Origin: Acanthamoeba sp. SK_2022b
Lineage: Eukaryota; Discosea; Longamoebia; Acanthamoebidae
Assembly (NCBI GenBank): GCA_027943245.1
Contig: JANDJZ010000059.1
Span: 62,001 to 126,000 of the forward strand
Direction: 5' to 3'
Length of the DNA stretch: 64,000 nucleotides
The position numbers and the translations under genes were made by a program. Below, piece after piece: positions 24,486-36,072 of the stretch. The notes under the pieces were generated by a model, which was not told the origin of the DNA, ran no database searches, and saw nothing but the letters and a program-made list of their open reading frames with translations. Numbering within the stretch: the first letter of the stretch is position 1; every line of letters begins with the position of its first letter.

Positions 24486-25651
24486 AGCCACTACTGCCTG
24501 CCTCATTGATGAGAGTGCCAGGCCATTTACACCACTCTACCTCTGAAATCTGGTAGCTACTGGTGAGGCTCCCCTAAGGACCATTAACAGCCTTGTTCAG
24601 CAATGTGCTGAACGTAAGAGGAGGGGCAAGGACTTGGAGTTCACCAAGCAAGGTACTCTGTTCCAGAGCTTTTGTTGTCATATGTGGACACAGTTCATTC
24701 TAAATCTTTTATGTACACAGATTTCAAGGTGATGGTCAACAAGTTCAATAGCCAGGTTCGTTCCTGCATCTGGTACAGCTGGAATGCCTTGATATGAGTG
24801 AGGAATTCTTCAATGCTGTCAAGCACCAGTGCATGGATATGTGTCATTGGGTGCTTGACATGAATATCATGTTACCAATTCCATCACATACATGTACATG
24901 ATCACCTTTCATATCTGCACATCATATTGGCCAAGGAGGACCTTGTAAGCGTACTGGGGGACAGATCAGTTGGGATAGATGATGTCCTGTGCTCCAGCTG
25001 AGCAATATTCAGAAGGCAATGGAGAAGAGGAAAAAAGAAGCAGGAAAGGAGAAAGATTACAAGGAGAGACACCACAACAGAAGCATATTGGAATTCGCCA
25101 GCAAGGAGACACAACGAAATGACCAATCTGCACGATAAGATTAAACAACTTCTTAGACACTGCTGTCACTCTCACAACAGATCAAAGCCAATGTTTGATG
25201 TTGTGCTCCACAACATATCAGCCAACCTTACACCCTGCCTCTGGGATGCAACAAGGCTAAACCAGCTGATGAGCCTGACCACCTTCAATCAGCGTGGTAT
25301 GTGCCCATGCCTCATCCTTGTGTGCTATCAAACTTATCATTGCTGGTGTGCAGACACCTACTGCGTGGTGCTCACAACAAATCCCATTGAGATGGGCTAT
25401 CTCTCTGCTCACACATAAGCACAGCCAGTGGCAGCTGCTGCAAACGGTCTCAGGCACTTTACCAAATTTTCACTCCAAGACTGAAGGAGGAGTTCAACAT
25501 GATGACATCATGAACATCAAGCTCCAAGTCACCAGTGTAAATCCTGCAATCATGGAGGTAGATGGTTACCTGTTCGCAAAAAAAATGAATGAGTAAAAAT
25601 CCTGTGCACAGCAGGATGGAAGAGGGTAGACACAGAGCAAAGAAAACCTGA

Positions 25652-27536
25652 TGTGCATTGGTCCTGAAAACCTGCTGTGCATTGGTTCCAAAAATGATGC
25701 ACATTGAGGGTATATAAAGTACAGGGGGTAGTTTTTCATTTCTTTGACAGGGGTCCAGAGTTTGTTGTATGCTGATTGGCTCCCTTTGTAAAGCCTTCTC
25801 CAGTCAGGGTGTGGGGTGTTGGTGTGCAGGCTTCCACCACAGGCAAGCAACATCAACCTCATCAGCAACTGTCTACTCATTGTCACTCTCACCACCAGCA
25901 CTCCAAGCAGCCTGCCAGAGCAGGCAATGGTGACCAAGGATGAGCTTGCAACTGCACTTGAAGAGGCTCAGCTGCCTGTAGGGCGCAGCAAGCAGCCTGC
26001 ATACTTTGAAGAAGTAATGCATATGCGCAGTGCGTGCAAGAAGGGCAGCAGGCATCAAATCCAGGCACCCGGAGCAAGTTCTGTACCACATTTGACAGCC
26101 TCACCAAGCATCCTGGCATCATAGAGTAGGGCTCCCAATATATGTCCACATTGAACCCATGTGCATTGGGTTCTATGGTTGCTGAATTTTTCTTATGTTG
26201 CACACCTGACCTGATGTGCATTGGTTTATCATGCAGGTACATCTGCAAGCTCAACAATGCTCCAAGCAGCAAGACTCTCATTATGCTAAACATGCTCAAT
26301 TCTGGTAGCTTTTGAATTCTCACTGGGGCAGATGAAGCGCCTTCTTGCCCACTACCTGAAGTGGCTTCCAGAAGCAACTAGCAAAAGTATGCACCCTGTT
26401 TGTCCTGATGCGCATTGGGTTTGCTTTTAAATCTCTTTTGCCAATGCATTTTGACTTCATGATCAAACATTGTTTCCAACCTGATACACATTGAGTACAT
26501 TCTCACACTCTCCTCCACTTTTCTTGCAGAGAGGATTTCTGGAATATTTTGACCAACTACAGGAACAGTGTGGAGGAACAGCTTCACGCCTATGTGGAGG
26601 CCTACCAAGATGCTGATTCTGCCCAGTGCTGCCTGCTGGGCAAGAAAGTCCTTGCCAATGAAAGCAGCTACTTCAAAGTCATGCAAACAGAGATTTGTGA
26701 GTCAGTGGCTGAGTGCTACAAGGGCTACAAGAAGCGTATGAAGTGACTCATCCATGCTGAGGCCAAGGAGAGCAGTGAATCTGAGATAGCAGAGGAAGCC
26801 TTCTCCACTGCTGCTGCAGAAGCTGAGGTGTGATAAGCCTAAGGAAATATGAATTTTCGGTGACCATATACTGGAACCAATGTGCATTGGTTTTCTCTGG
26901 CCTTGCTAACATCCATTTATGATTGAATAGTTTGTCAATCACCCACATATAAACCCTGATGTGCATTGGGTTCTGGTAGAGTTTTCAGGAAGATCCTCTC
27001 CTCTGCAACTCAATTTAACAGTTTGCTTTATAAACTGGCACTTGGTGCTCACATCATTCTATCTCATACCAACTCATGGAGCTTCTGGCCTGTGATCTTA
27101 TTGAACCCATCTTCTCCCAGTCGTTTAGCGCTGGTTGTCAGTCTCCACAACCTCACCAATTTCAAACAGCTGCACAAAAGAGATCGCAGTTTGTGGTGTG
27201 AAAGGAATTGAGCAAGATCACCTGCTGCAGCAGCACTACTTCAGTGCCACCCTCCCCCTCTCCCTCTTGCCACTCAGTGCCACCCCTCCATCCTCAATCA
27301 CTGTGGCCCAACGATTCCAACCTCACAATCACCAATCCCTTTTATATTTGTCACCACTGATCCTTCCACTCGCCCCTCCATCCTGACATTGATCATCTTT
27401 TTTCAATCAGACAGATCAAGCTAAAATCAGCATCTCTCCGCACTCCAGCATTTCCACCCCCCTGAATGAACAATGCACCAATGCACCAATGCACATTGGT
27501 TTGTGTAAACAAAAATTCAGACCCAATGCACATTGG
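25652..27536. repeat. Cluster of palindromic CCAATGTGCATTGG-like motifs
   Basis: About eleven close variants occur at roughly 25652, 25676, 25695, 26159, 26214, 26408, 26483, 26959, and as full palindromes at 26877-26890, 27486-27499 and 27523-27536. The full form ccaatgtgcattgg reads nearly the same on both strands. Several copies lie between exon-like segments. A stray copy is at 31237. Confidence 0.8.
25927..26746 (+). pseudogene. Unrecognised spliced gene remnant
   Basis: Exon-like blocks in sequence: DELATALEEAQLPVGRSKQP, then FDSLTKHPGIIE (frame shifted), then after a plausible acceptor at about 26235 YICKLNNAPSSKTLIM and LGQMKRLLAHYLKWLPE, then after an acceptor at about 26529 REDFWNILTNYRNSVEEQL and VMQTEICESVAEC to a stop at 26746. 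The gaps have intron-like ends and contain the palindromic motif. A diverged copy of the middle block is inverted at 30930-31085. I do not recognise the family; a mobile-element gene is inferred from its duplication. Confidence 0.4.
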
Positions 27537-27559
27537 TGCTCCTGCATCACTTGTTCTGA

Positions 27560-28140
27560 TCTCTACTTTGCTCTCAGCCAAATGCAGGCCCTACTAGAAC
27601 ATGCCTATTCTAGGCAAGGCGCCGCTCCAACTTTTCATCACATCAACACTGTATGGGATTGGAAGAGCTGGCTCAGCCCTCACCTCAATGGCCTTGAGGG
27701 ACACCCAGTTCCACATGTTTTCCACTTCTTCAGGGATGCTGACTGTAACTCAGTGTTGAAAAATAAGGCATATCATACTGAAGGTGCATGGTCTGAACCT
27801 GTAAAGCAACTCAGAAACAATCCAGAAGTCATCTGTAGTTTCATCATTGTTACTTTTTTCTGAACACTCCGTTATGTACACAACCATCTAACCATCTGTT
27901 TATCCATCATACACATATGCAATGTTTCCAGCTCTACACATCATCTTTATAGGTCACACAAACAAGTCCTACACTTTCAACAACATCAAGTGCAACCTTG
28001 GTCAGGATATCATCAAGATCCCAAAACTGCAGGCCTATGAGAAAAACAGCACCATCAAGAAGTGGAACTTCTCTTGGACACCTCTATCTCCTCTAAGTCA
28101 TTCAACCAAGTATGCCCCTTCAACACTTGTATTCTGATTT
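27560..28140 (+). pseudogene. Probable DUF7869-type C-terminal fragment
   Basis: Plus-strand blocks are DWKSWLSPHLNGLEGHPVPH, VFHFFRDADCN, NKAYHTEGAWSEPV and, further on, AYEKNSTIKKW. A P-H-V-F-x-F block followed by a K-x-Y motif is what I would expect after the GHTHEDIDQ region in the same family as the 23107 fragment. The link is an inference; related segments recur at 30400-30510 (plus) and 30590-30730 (minus). Confidence 0.35.
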
Positions 28141-28986
28141 TCTAATCTATGTGAGGAACAGGCTACCAGTTCTACAAGTACCTTCTGCAAGCCTATACAA
28201 CTCCAGCTTCTCCTGAAAAGCGCAGCATCCTCAACTACCATCCTCTTCATGGAACTCCAATGCTGGCATGCTGGCCTACTTCAAGCTTAATTACAGCTAC
28301 CACATCCGCATGTCTGCTCTCAAGCCAGCCAAACCCAAGCACAAGCTCATCAACAACACCATCAATAGCCTTCTCTTTTTCAGAAATGTAACTGACATCA
28401 CTAAATGGATTGGTGCTATAGAGGCAATTTCCGCTAGCCAACAGACCACTCTTCTGCAATCCCAACTTCATTCAACCAGCCAACTTCAAACATCTTCCAC
28501 TCCAACCAGGGTATGTGCATCTTCCATGAATTTCTTCACCAAATGTACATGATGGAGAGATCAGTGAAAACTGAACATAAAAACAATGCAAAGCTGACAA
28601 TATCACTACACGATGCCAGGAACGCTCTTTGCACCCACCTTCTTCAGAACCTATGCACAAGCTTTCCCATTCAAGCTCCAATCATTCACCAGAAAAGCAC
28701 AAGAAGCACCACCAGAGCACCCACAACAACTTTCAGGAGAAGGGAGAGGACTCCTTCCCCAGCAGATATTCCTGTTCTTTCAGAGTCATGATGGTCTACA
28801 GGGTCCTTTAAACACATGAAAAAGGCACAGAAAAAATTTACACTCAGGGGAGTATCCAATTCAACAGTGTTTTTATTGTTGGCATAAGCATGGCAGTGGC
28901 TGTGATAAAGGAGGTGTTAGAATGGGCTTGATATTGTTGGTGAGGTATGCATTGTGTGGATGAATCATATTGTAAAGTGATCAGAT

Positions 28987-29059
28987 GGGGGCGTAGTTCA
29001 ATTGGTAGAGCGTCTGACTCCAGATCAGAAGGTTGCGTGTTCAAGTCACGTCGTCCTCA
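28987..29059 (+). tRNA. trnW-CCA: tRNA-Trp (anticodon CCA)
   Basis: A 73-base cloverleaf without an intron: acceptor GGGGGCG pairs with CGTCCTC (two G-U pairs) plus discriminator A, a D arm with GGT, anticodon stem TCTGA/TCAGA with loop CTCCAGA, and a T arm with loop TTCAAGT. The anticodon-to-T-arm half matches the usual eukaryotic cytosolic tRNA-Trp. The internal A and B boxes of RNA polymerase III are present. A run of six T at 29066-29071 just downstream can terminate transcription. It is alone in the mobile-element island. Confidence 0.92.
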
Positions 29060-29450
29060 TAATTCTTTTTTTCGTCTCCTATTTGTAATACATCACCGCG
29101 ACGCAGGGCCAAGTGTGCTCAAGGAGGCGGACTGTTAGTGCTAGGAGAAGCGGAGGCCTGAAGAGTGTCATCTACATATGGATGGGACTGAGTGTTGAGA
29201 TGGAGGTCGTTCATGCCAGTCTGAACATGGGTGATTTCCCAGAGGCCTGGGCTGAACCTCACTCTGGAGCTGAAAGTGTATCTACCTGTGCTGGGTGAAA
29301 TGAGTTAGACAGGCAGCTGCTGGCGCCAACCATGCACACAAACAAGCAGTTAATGACATCTCCATGTACATCTGTGTAGAAACAAAGCAAGAGTTTCACT
29401 CTCCCAGCTTGCTTGTTCACCTCATATTTGGTGTCAACTGTAGTAGATCA

Positions 29451-29760
29451 TGGAGGAGCATGTACTGTTGGAGATCACCCTTAACTCTGAAGCTGTCAAC
29501 ATGTCAACAGAACGATATATCATGGAGAAGGCTTAGACACTTACCAAAGCCTACAAGCTTGTCTGTGCATGCTATGAGGATGGCAATGCTGGGCATGACA
29601 TGCAACTACTTGAGAACCTTATCAACATGAAGATGGAGGAGTCACAGTAACTCCATGTCTACCTTGACCACGTCAACAAGCTAATTGAGCTGCTCACTGA
29701 CGCTGACCACAAGTTCAAGCCTGAGTGGATCATTCATCTGACAATCCAAGATGGTGTGCC
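29451..29760 (+). pseudogene. Possible copia-type gag remnant
   Basis: A plus-strand reading with two internal stops gives MEEHVLLEITLNSEAVNMS, LLENLINMKMEES, LHVYLDHVNKLIELLTDAD and FKPEWIIHLTI. A leucine-rich L-x-N-x-K-M-x-E followed by a helix with H-V-x-K-L-I-E-L-L resembles the copia gag (UBN2) region. The match is by eye and moderate. Confidence 0.35.
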
Positions 29761-30410
29761 ATGCTCATCAAGCTCAAACTACTGAAGTCACTGTGTGCAG
29801 AAACCATAAACATGGCTATATGTCAACAATTGCTCACCCACCAGGGCAACTCCAATGATAGGAGGAGTTCTTTGGCCATCAAGGACACATTGGCCAACAA
29901 GGAGTACTGGCCATGCATGGCAGCCACAAGCAGATCTTGTGGGAGAAATTCCTCAACTCCATAGTATGCATCTCCTTCATTCAAATCACTTCGCCCATGC
30001 ATTTCAAACTGCATACACAATGGCTAAACCCTGTGTTTGTAGCCTCAACTGCCTGACTGGACACAGCCAATCACAAGGCAGCACAACTGCACTGGCATCA
30101 TCCAGAAACTGGAGCCAGAATGGCAGTGGCACAGGAGCAGACAGAAACTCAAGAACTCTCGTCCAGTCAACAGACCGCTCCTCCACCAGCTTTAGCCAAG
30201 TAACAAAACGTAACTTTAAGTCTATGCTATCTTTCAGTTGGGTATCTATCTGTTATGCACAGCAAAATGGATTTTAAGGAGTTTTGATTTCTCATTTCGA
30301 GCTAAATTACAAGTCAAGCCAGCTTAAGATCATCAACAATGCAGTCAAGACTTCCCTTCTGCGAACTCTGACTGCAATGTTTAACATTGTGTGTTTTTGC
30401 ACTTGTAAAT

Positions 30411-30664
30411 ACAGCCTTCTTTGGTTTTATTCCATTTGACTTGTAATCCTGCTCAAAGCAGGCCTACTTGAAAAACAGTACCATCAAGAAGTGGAGCCCT
30501 CCTCTTTTTCCTCAAGTCTTGCACCCAGGTATGTCCCTCCACCACTCTTATTCTCATTTTTTAATCTGTGTGCAGGAGCAGCTACACAACTCTGTGGCTT
30601 CTCCAATGCTGGCCTGCTTTGAGCTATATTACAAGTCAAATGGAATAAAACCAAAGAAGGCTGT
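30411..30664. repeat. Foldback inverted repeat, 54-bp arms
   Basis: Bases 30411-30464 are the reverse complement of 30611-30664 with three adjacent mismatches (51 of 54), separated by 146 bases. The surrounding sequence on both sides also relates to the segment at 27990-28080, so the arms look like inverted copies of one element. Confidence 0.85.
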
Positions 30665-30929
30665 ATTGCAGTTTTGGGATCTTGCCAATATCCTGACCAA
30701 GGTTGCAGTTGGTGTTGAACATCAGCTTCATGTGTGCCCTTTTTCTGTCCCTTCACCCATTCAATAGAAAATATAAATCCTGTCAACGTATATGCCCTGT
30801 TTTTTCCACATACTCCACCCATCTGCAATGATTGGGCATTGGCTTTGCAGGGTCAAACACCAATGTCATACAGACATAATCTTGCAGGATGTATGATCTA
30901 GGACCCTTCCATTTGTCTTAACCATGACA

Positions 30930-31085
30930 GCACAAAACCACCTCTTCTGGAAGCTACTGAAGGTAGTGGGCAAGAAGGCCAGATCTGCTCCCCAGTGAAC
31001 ATAAAAAAGCTACTGGAATTGGGCATGTGAGGATGAGAGTCTTGCTGCTTGAGGGATTGTAGAGCTTGAAGATGTACCTCAATGG
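30930..31085 (-). repeat. Inverted, diverged copy of 26236-26377
   Basis: Read on the minus strand it aligns along its length with 26236-26377, sharing blocks such as caagcagcaagactctcat and cttcttgcccactacct. Differences include small insertions. It shows that the unrecognised gene remnant exists in more than one copy. Confidence 0.7.
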
Positions 31086-31599
31086 TAGGCATGTCGACAC
31101 AAAATCACTCAGACCTGATCATTGGTACCAACCCATCACAGATGTTTGTGAAAAAACTGTTCTTCTTGTTATGGTTTTTACTCAACACCAAGACCTTTTG
31201 TGGCATCAAGGTCCTGTGTAAAACAAGTGTACATTGATGCACATTGGGGCCAGAAGAAAACAAAGATAACAAAGAGATGCCAGATAAATTGTACCTGAGA
31301 AGCCTACGTGCATTTGTTAAAGAAGGATACTCTTTTGTTCACAATGTCTATCAAGAACAAACTGAGATAACTGATGCATAAGCACCCAATGCAGTGGTGT
31401 TCCTAGGTCTGCATTACAGAGCATGAAAAGTTGTAGTGCACGCTGCTCTTCCATGTGCCTGTGTCAACTGCATTTGTGATTATCATTTACTTGTGCGCTT
31501 ATTCATAGTGAAGCTGTCTTTCTGGCAACACACAGACAACCTGTTAATCAATCCAGTGAAAAGCAGAAGTTCATAATCGACCGATCTGCCACTCACCGC

Positions 31600-33929
31600 T
31601 CAATCCACCGTGGCGCCCCGCACGAACGGCTTTGCGGGGAAGGCATAGCGCCGCGCCGCGTCGTCCTCCTGCCTCCTCCTCTTCGCCTCGGCCTGCGCTG
31701 CGACTGCTCGACTTGCCTCGCTGTCAGTGTCACCTTTGTCGTCGTCATCGTTGTAGGCGGCGAGCGGGAGGAGTGGGTTGGTGTCCGCGTAGTCGTAGAC
31801 GGTGTTGATGGTCACGTACGACGGGTCGTGGGCCTTGCGCCACCGACGCGTCTGCTCGGCGTGCACGAGCGCGGCCGGCATGGGCCCGCCGCCGCCCGGA
31901 CGACACAGCACATACGTCGCCTGCGCTCCCTCCGCCTCGGCGCCTAGGTCGTCGTCTTCGTCGGTGCGTGGTCGCGGCGGCGCCGTCGCTTTTCGCTTTC
32001 GCTTTCCTTGGGCGTCGACGTCTTCCGGGCCGTAGTATCCCAAGCCGGCCGTGTCGAGCTGCGTGCGGAGCTCGATGGCTTCGACCATGCCGGGCGTGCG
32101 CCCCACCCCGCTGCCCTCGACCCACCCGTACCGCCTCAGCATTCGGCTGCCAAACCCCGTCGTGTGCCGCTCGAACGCGCCGTAGCGCTGCCCGCCCCTA
32201 GCCCCAGCCCCAGCCGTGGTGGTGGCCACCGTGGTGGTCTTCCTATTTCCCGCAGCCGACTCCTTGTACGCGCGCCTGTACACGACACAGCGAGCCAAAC
32301 AGTGTGAGTGAGGTGGGAGCGGGGGAGGGGTTGCTGGGCCGTTACTTTTCGTCGTCGGTGTACTGGTTCTGCGAGGCGCCATAGAGGTGGTCGTCGTCGC
32401 CGCCCGCGCGGTCGTAGTAGTGCGCTGTGTCCAGGTCGAAGTGGTCGGCGTCCTTGCCCTCCTCGTTTTGGTCGTCCCAGTACACTCCGTCTGTCGCGCA
32501 CCATTCCCCGCCGCCCCGTCATCAGCACCACTGCCTCACACGCACACCACACACGGCATGCTGGGGCGGATAGGGGAGAGTGGAGCTCTTACCGGTCCAG
32601 AACACGAGGCCGCTGCCGCCCTTTTCCCACTTGAGCTCGATCTCCTGCTCGAAGAGGTACTCCTCGTGCTCTTCGTGCTGCAGGGCCTCGTGGCGCTCCC
32701 ACTCCTCGGCGTCCTGCTCCCCCTCCGAGTCCGGCCCTCCCGCCTCTGCACAAACGCCCGCAGTTAACATCTAACACGCATGCGCGTGCTGTGCTGTGCT
32801 GTGCGCGCACCGTCGCGCCATCCTTCATCATCATCGGGCCCGCCGCGCTTGTGGAGGTGGTACTGAACCGCGGCGGGTTTGCTGCTCGGCGCCTCGGCCT
32901 CGAAGGTGTACTCCCATCGCCCCTCCACGCCGCCTGAGCCCTGCGCCTCTGATTCGCCGAATCCCTCGTCGCCTTCGCCATCGCCGCCCTGGCGCCAATC
33001 AAAGCGCCGACACAGATGCGGGTCAGCCCAGTGACTCGAGCGACTGCGATGGCGTTCACCCCAACACACTTGGCCAAGTGCGCTCGAGTGTGTTGCGAGG
33101 GAGAGGGGGGTGGGGAGGGGTTACGTGGCAGGAGTAGTCGAAGTGGACCTCGCCATACCGTCGGTACGCCTTGCGCCGACGCAGGACGTGTATACCCAGC
33201 TTCTTGATCAGCGACGACGGAAACGCGCACGCGCGCACGCGCTCCTGGATCCACCTGAGCGGTGTGCCCACATTACCCTTGACACACACTCAGCGCATGA
33301 GAGAGAGAGAGAGAGAGGTGGCACAAAGCCGAGGGTAAGGCAGGATCGCGTACCTGGGGCAGCAGGGCCTTGGGCGGATGCAGTTCGGGCATGTGGACCA
33401 GCGAGCGCTGCTCGGACTCGCGCAGCTTGGCCCGGGCGGTCTCGATCCGCTGTCGGCGGGTGAGGTAGCGGTCGCCCTTCATCGGCATCCCCATCACGGT
33501 CTCCTCCTCGCCGGCGGCGGTGGCGGCGGTTGTACTGACGTCGGCGTCCGTGCGTGTGGCGGTGATGTCATCGCCATCGCCAGAGGTGGCGGTGGGAAGC
33601 TTGACCCGGCGGATGAGGCACAGGAGGGGGATCATGGCGCCGGCGCGGTCGGTCCAGTGGCGTCGATGGTACCTCCGGGCGAACTCGGCAAAGTCGCGCT
33701 CGTTGTAGAGCTCGACCACACAACAGCACGTCTTGGCCTTCTCTGCCTTCTTGCCCGAAGACGAGGCAGACGAAGGCGTGGTGGCATCGCCAGAGGAAGG
33801 GTCGGAGCTAGTGAGCACCTCTGGTCGATGCAGGAAGTGGAACACTTTGAACTTGCCCCGCTCTATCCAGTCCCTACACGCGGAATTTGATTTGAGTAGT
33901 TATTTATTTTTATCTATCTATCTATCTAT

Positions 33930-33972
<43 letters not shown>

Positions 33973-34226
33973 CAAAACGAGAGGGGCTCGTACGAGAAGA
34001 AGAGGCGAAGGTCGAGGGAGTGGTAGCTGCTGGGAATGTTCTGCACCAGCCCCACCACCCTTGGTGGGAGTTCGAGCACAGGCGCCGAAGACGAAGCCGC
34101 CGAGCTAATGCTGGTGCTGCTGGCCGCGTGATTGTGCCGTGGGTGCTCCGCTCGCGCCTGTGCACGCACCCGCTGTGCCAGCTCCCTCAGCCGACTCTGC
34201 GCACCTCCCCCCGTGCTCGCCTTCAT
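31600..34226 (-). CDS. GPATCH3: G-patch domain protein, GPATCH3 orthologue
   Basis: The whole order of conserved blocks fits animal GPATCH3: PPRVVGLVQNIPSSYHS, then HRPE and KTCCCVVELYN, RAGAMIPLLCLIRRVKLPT, HMPELHPPKALLPQ, GNVGTPLRWIQERVRACAFP, YRRYGEVHFDYS, EWERHEALQ, EIELKWEKGGSGLVFWT and AHYYDRAGGDDD. The G-patch follows (FERHTTGFGSRMLRRYGWVE, GLGYYGPE), then a basic stretch KRKRKA, VTINTVYDY, and the ending AFPAKPFVRGATVD at the stop 31600. The ATG at 34226 precedes the N-terminal helix. G-patches activate DEAH helicases in RNA processing; vertebrate GPATCH3 has also been linked to antiviral signalling, which need not apply here. About seven exons are present. Acidic and poly-Asp insertions lengthen the linkers. 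Confidence 0.9.
33900..33972. repeat. (TTTA)n / (TCTA)n microsatellite in GPATCH3 intron
   Basis: A run of about 70 bases of tetranucleotides inside the first intron of the minus-strand gene. Confidence 0.95.
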
Positions 34227-34449
34227 GACCTGCTTGTGTGCCCACAGTGTAGTTGTTGCTTCTTTCCTTGAGCCGTACTTTTTTAGCCCCTAAAGGATGG
34301 CGTACACGTCATCAGCACAAGCTGCTGTTGAAGGTGTTGTGGACATCCGTGCTACACCACCCCATGGTGATGTGCTGGCCGGTGGGAACACATCTCTCTT
34401 TTTTTTGTTGTTTTTTATTGAACGAAGGAGGAGGGGAAAGGAAGAGAGC

Positions 34450-35672
34450 TTAGGCGCCCCTGGTGAAGGTGCCACGACCACGAGGGCTGAAGCCACCGCG
34501 ACCGCCACGATCACCACCTCGGAAACCGCCGCCACCCCGTCCGCCCCTGAACCCACCACGACCGCCACGATCGCCTCCCCGGAAACCGCCACCGCGACCA
34601 CCCCTGCCCCTGGGACCGCCGGGACCGCCGCGAGACTTGAGGGGCGTCCTGTTGTTGTCGATGATGGAGACAAGTTAGTTTGCTGTGGGTGATGCTCCCG
34701 AGACAGAGCACAGAGAATACGGTGAAGGTGAAAGAGAGGGAGAGGGAGAGGCTCAGCGGTTGAGTGTCATCATTCCGCACCAAGGAGGTGCGAAGATAAG
34801 GTCTCAAAGATTATTTTGCCATCATCGCCCGAGCGAGTGGAGTGGGGAGTGTTGCACGCGACACGACCAAACGAGACAAAGAGAGGGGGCAGAGGTGAAG
34901 CTGCGGAAAGCGGTACCTGGGAGCCTTGGGCTTGTCCTCGTCGAGGAACATCTGCTTGTTGAGCAGCGAGAAGGGGCCCATGCAGATAGAGTCGCCCACC
35001 TTGAAGCTTGTGGCCACGAAACCCTGGTTGGGCTTCACCGTGAAGTACTACACACCGCACGAGTGAGAGAGACTGCGTAAGCGATCTAGAACAAGTAGGA
35101 ATCGTGCTTGCGTAGACGTCATGAATCGGCGCAGCAGGAGAAATGGGAGATGAAAGGCGTACGGGCTCGGTTGTGGAACCGAAGATCTCATCGACCTTGC
35201 CAACTTCAACCTTGTCATGCGTGTAAACGGGGTGGTTGAACTTGGGGACCTTGTCGGTCTCCACCATCTTGTACACCATCTCGCCCTCGCAAGCGTGCGT
35301 GAACTTGCCGAGCTCTGTTTACAAGATTCGAGACGGGACGATTAGATATGTGGCGTAGCGTAGAAATGCAGCCATGTCTAGATGCGAGAATTGGCCAATG
35401 AATGTTGTGGTCAAAGTAAAACTAATTGGCGCGGCAGGGTTGATTTCGCATTTTTGTTTCAATTCTATGCAGAGCGGAGTAATGCAATTGCAATGCGTAC
35501 CAACGACAGTGTCGGGAGGTCCCTGTGGCATGTCGTGACCACCCCTGCCGCCGCGGAAGCCACCGCGACCGCCACGGTCACCACCCCTGAATCCACCACG
35601 CCCGCCGCGATCGCCTCCCCTGAATCCACCACCGCCACCACGTCCGCCACCTCGGCCACCTCGGAACGACAT
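34450..35672 (-). CDS. GAR1: H/ACA snoRNP subunit Gar1
   Basis: Gar1 is a core protein of H/ACA snoRNPs, which make pseudouridine in rRNA in the nucleolus. The ATG at 35672 begins a glycine/arginine-rich N-terminus (SFRGGRGGGRGGGGGFRGG), followed by the core domain across several exons: HACEGEMVYKMV, KFNHPVYTHDKVEVGKVDEI, FGSTTEP, YFTVKPNQGF, SFKVGDSICMGPFSLL and FLDEDKPKAPR. A second GAR domain (RGGDRGGRGGFRGG units) closes the protein, ending GTFTRGA at the stop 34450. Flanking GAR domains with a central core is the standard eukaryotic layout. The repeated GAR DNA at 34480-34640 and 35530-35670 is similar, as expected. Confidence 0.93.
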
Positions 35673-36072
35673 TTTTCTTTCTTGGCGAAGGGGCTCCGAA
35701 GAATATGAATGGAAGATGAACGAGATGGAAAGAGAGGAGGAGAAAAGGGCCGCCCGAGTGTGCTCCGCGTCCTTCCCTTCTTTTTCTCTCCTTGCCGTCG
35801 CCAAAGTCCGTGCTCCTAATTCCAGTTATTTCCGCCTTTGACAAAATGAAAACCAAAGTTGATAAACAATTTCACTAGCAATCTTCAATTTCCCGAGTAT
35901 CTTCTCGAGAAGAACACCCACTTTCACACTGACACATAGCCAAAAAAAGGAGGCCAAGATGATGTTTTTATGATACAAGCTAACATGAATAATATGACAT
36001 GCGAAAGTGACCGAAAGATGATGTAGGATTGTGATGTGTTGTGTGTGTGTGTGTGCGTGTGAAAGGGCCCTT
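35673..36072. other. Spacer, GAR1 promoter and F-box/WD40 3' region
   Basis: A 400-base tandem gap. It is AT-rich near 35820-36000 and carries a GT run at about 36038-36062. No coding signature was seen. Confidence 0.45.

Larger units (their letters stand above)
22628..31599. mobile_element. AT-richer island of broken mobile elements
   Basis: Base composition changes right after the Rho stop and recovers at the GPATCH3 stop. No intact gene was found apart from a tRNA. Recognisable debris includes a DDE-type fragment, DUF7869-like fragments, the 3' end of a copia element with an LTR, a copia-gag-like stretch, and several duplicated or inverted segments. Stretches such as 23400-23840, 24500-25100, 28140-28980, 29060-29450 and 31090-31599 show only short open runs that I cannot assign. 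Pieces occur on both strands, which suggests nested insertion and decay. Confidence 0.75.

Noticed and set aside
25652..27536. CRISPR-like array
   Set aside because: The short motif has irregular spacing and no constant-length spacers, the genome is eukaryotic and no cas gene is present.
31600..32382. A stand-alone G-patch gene
   Set aside because: Upstream exons match GPATCH3 block by block, so this is its 3' part; the apparent start lies in an intron.
34480..35670. Repeated GGX DNA as a tandem-repeat element
   Set aside because: It encodes the two glycine/arginine domains of Gar1; similarity comes from the protein repeat.
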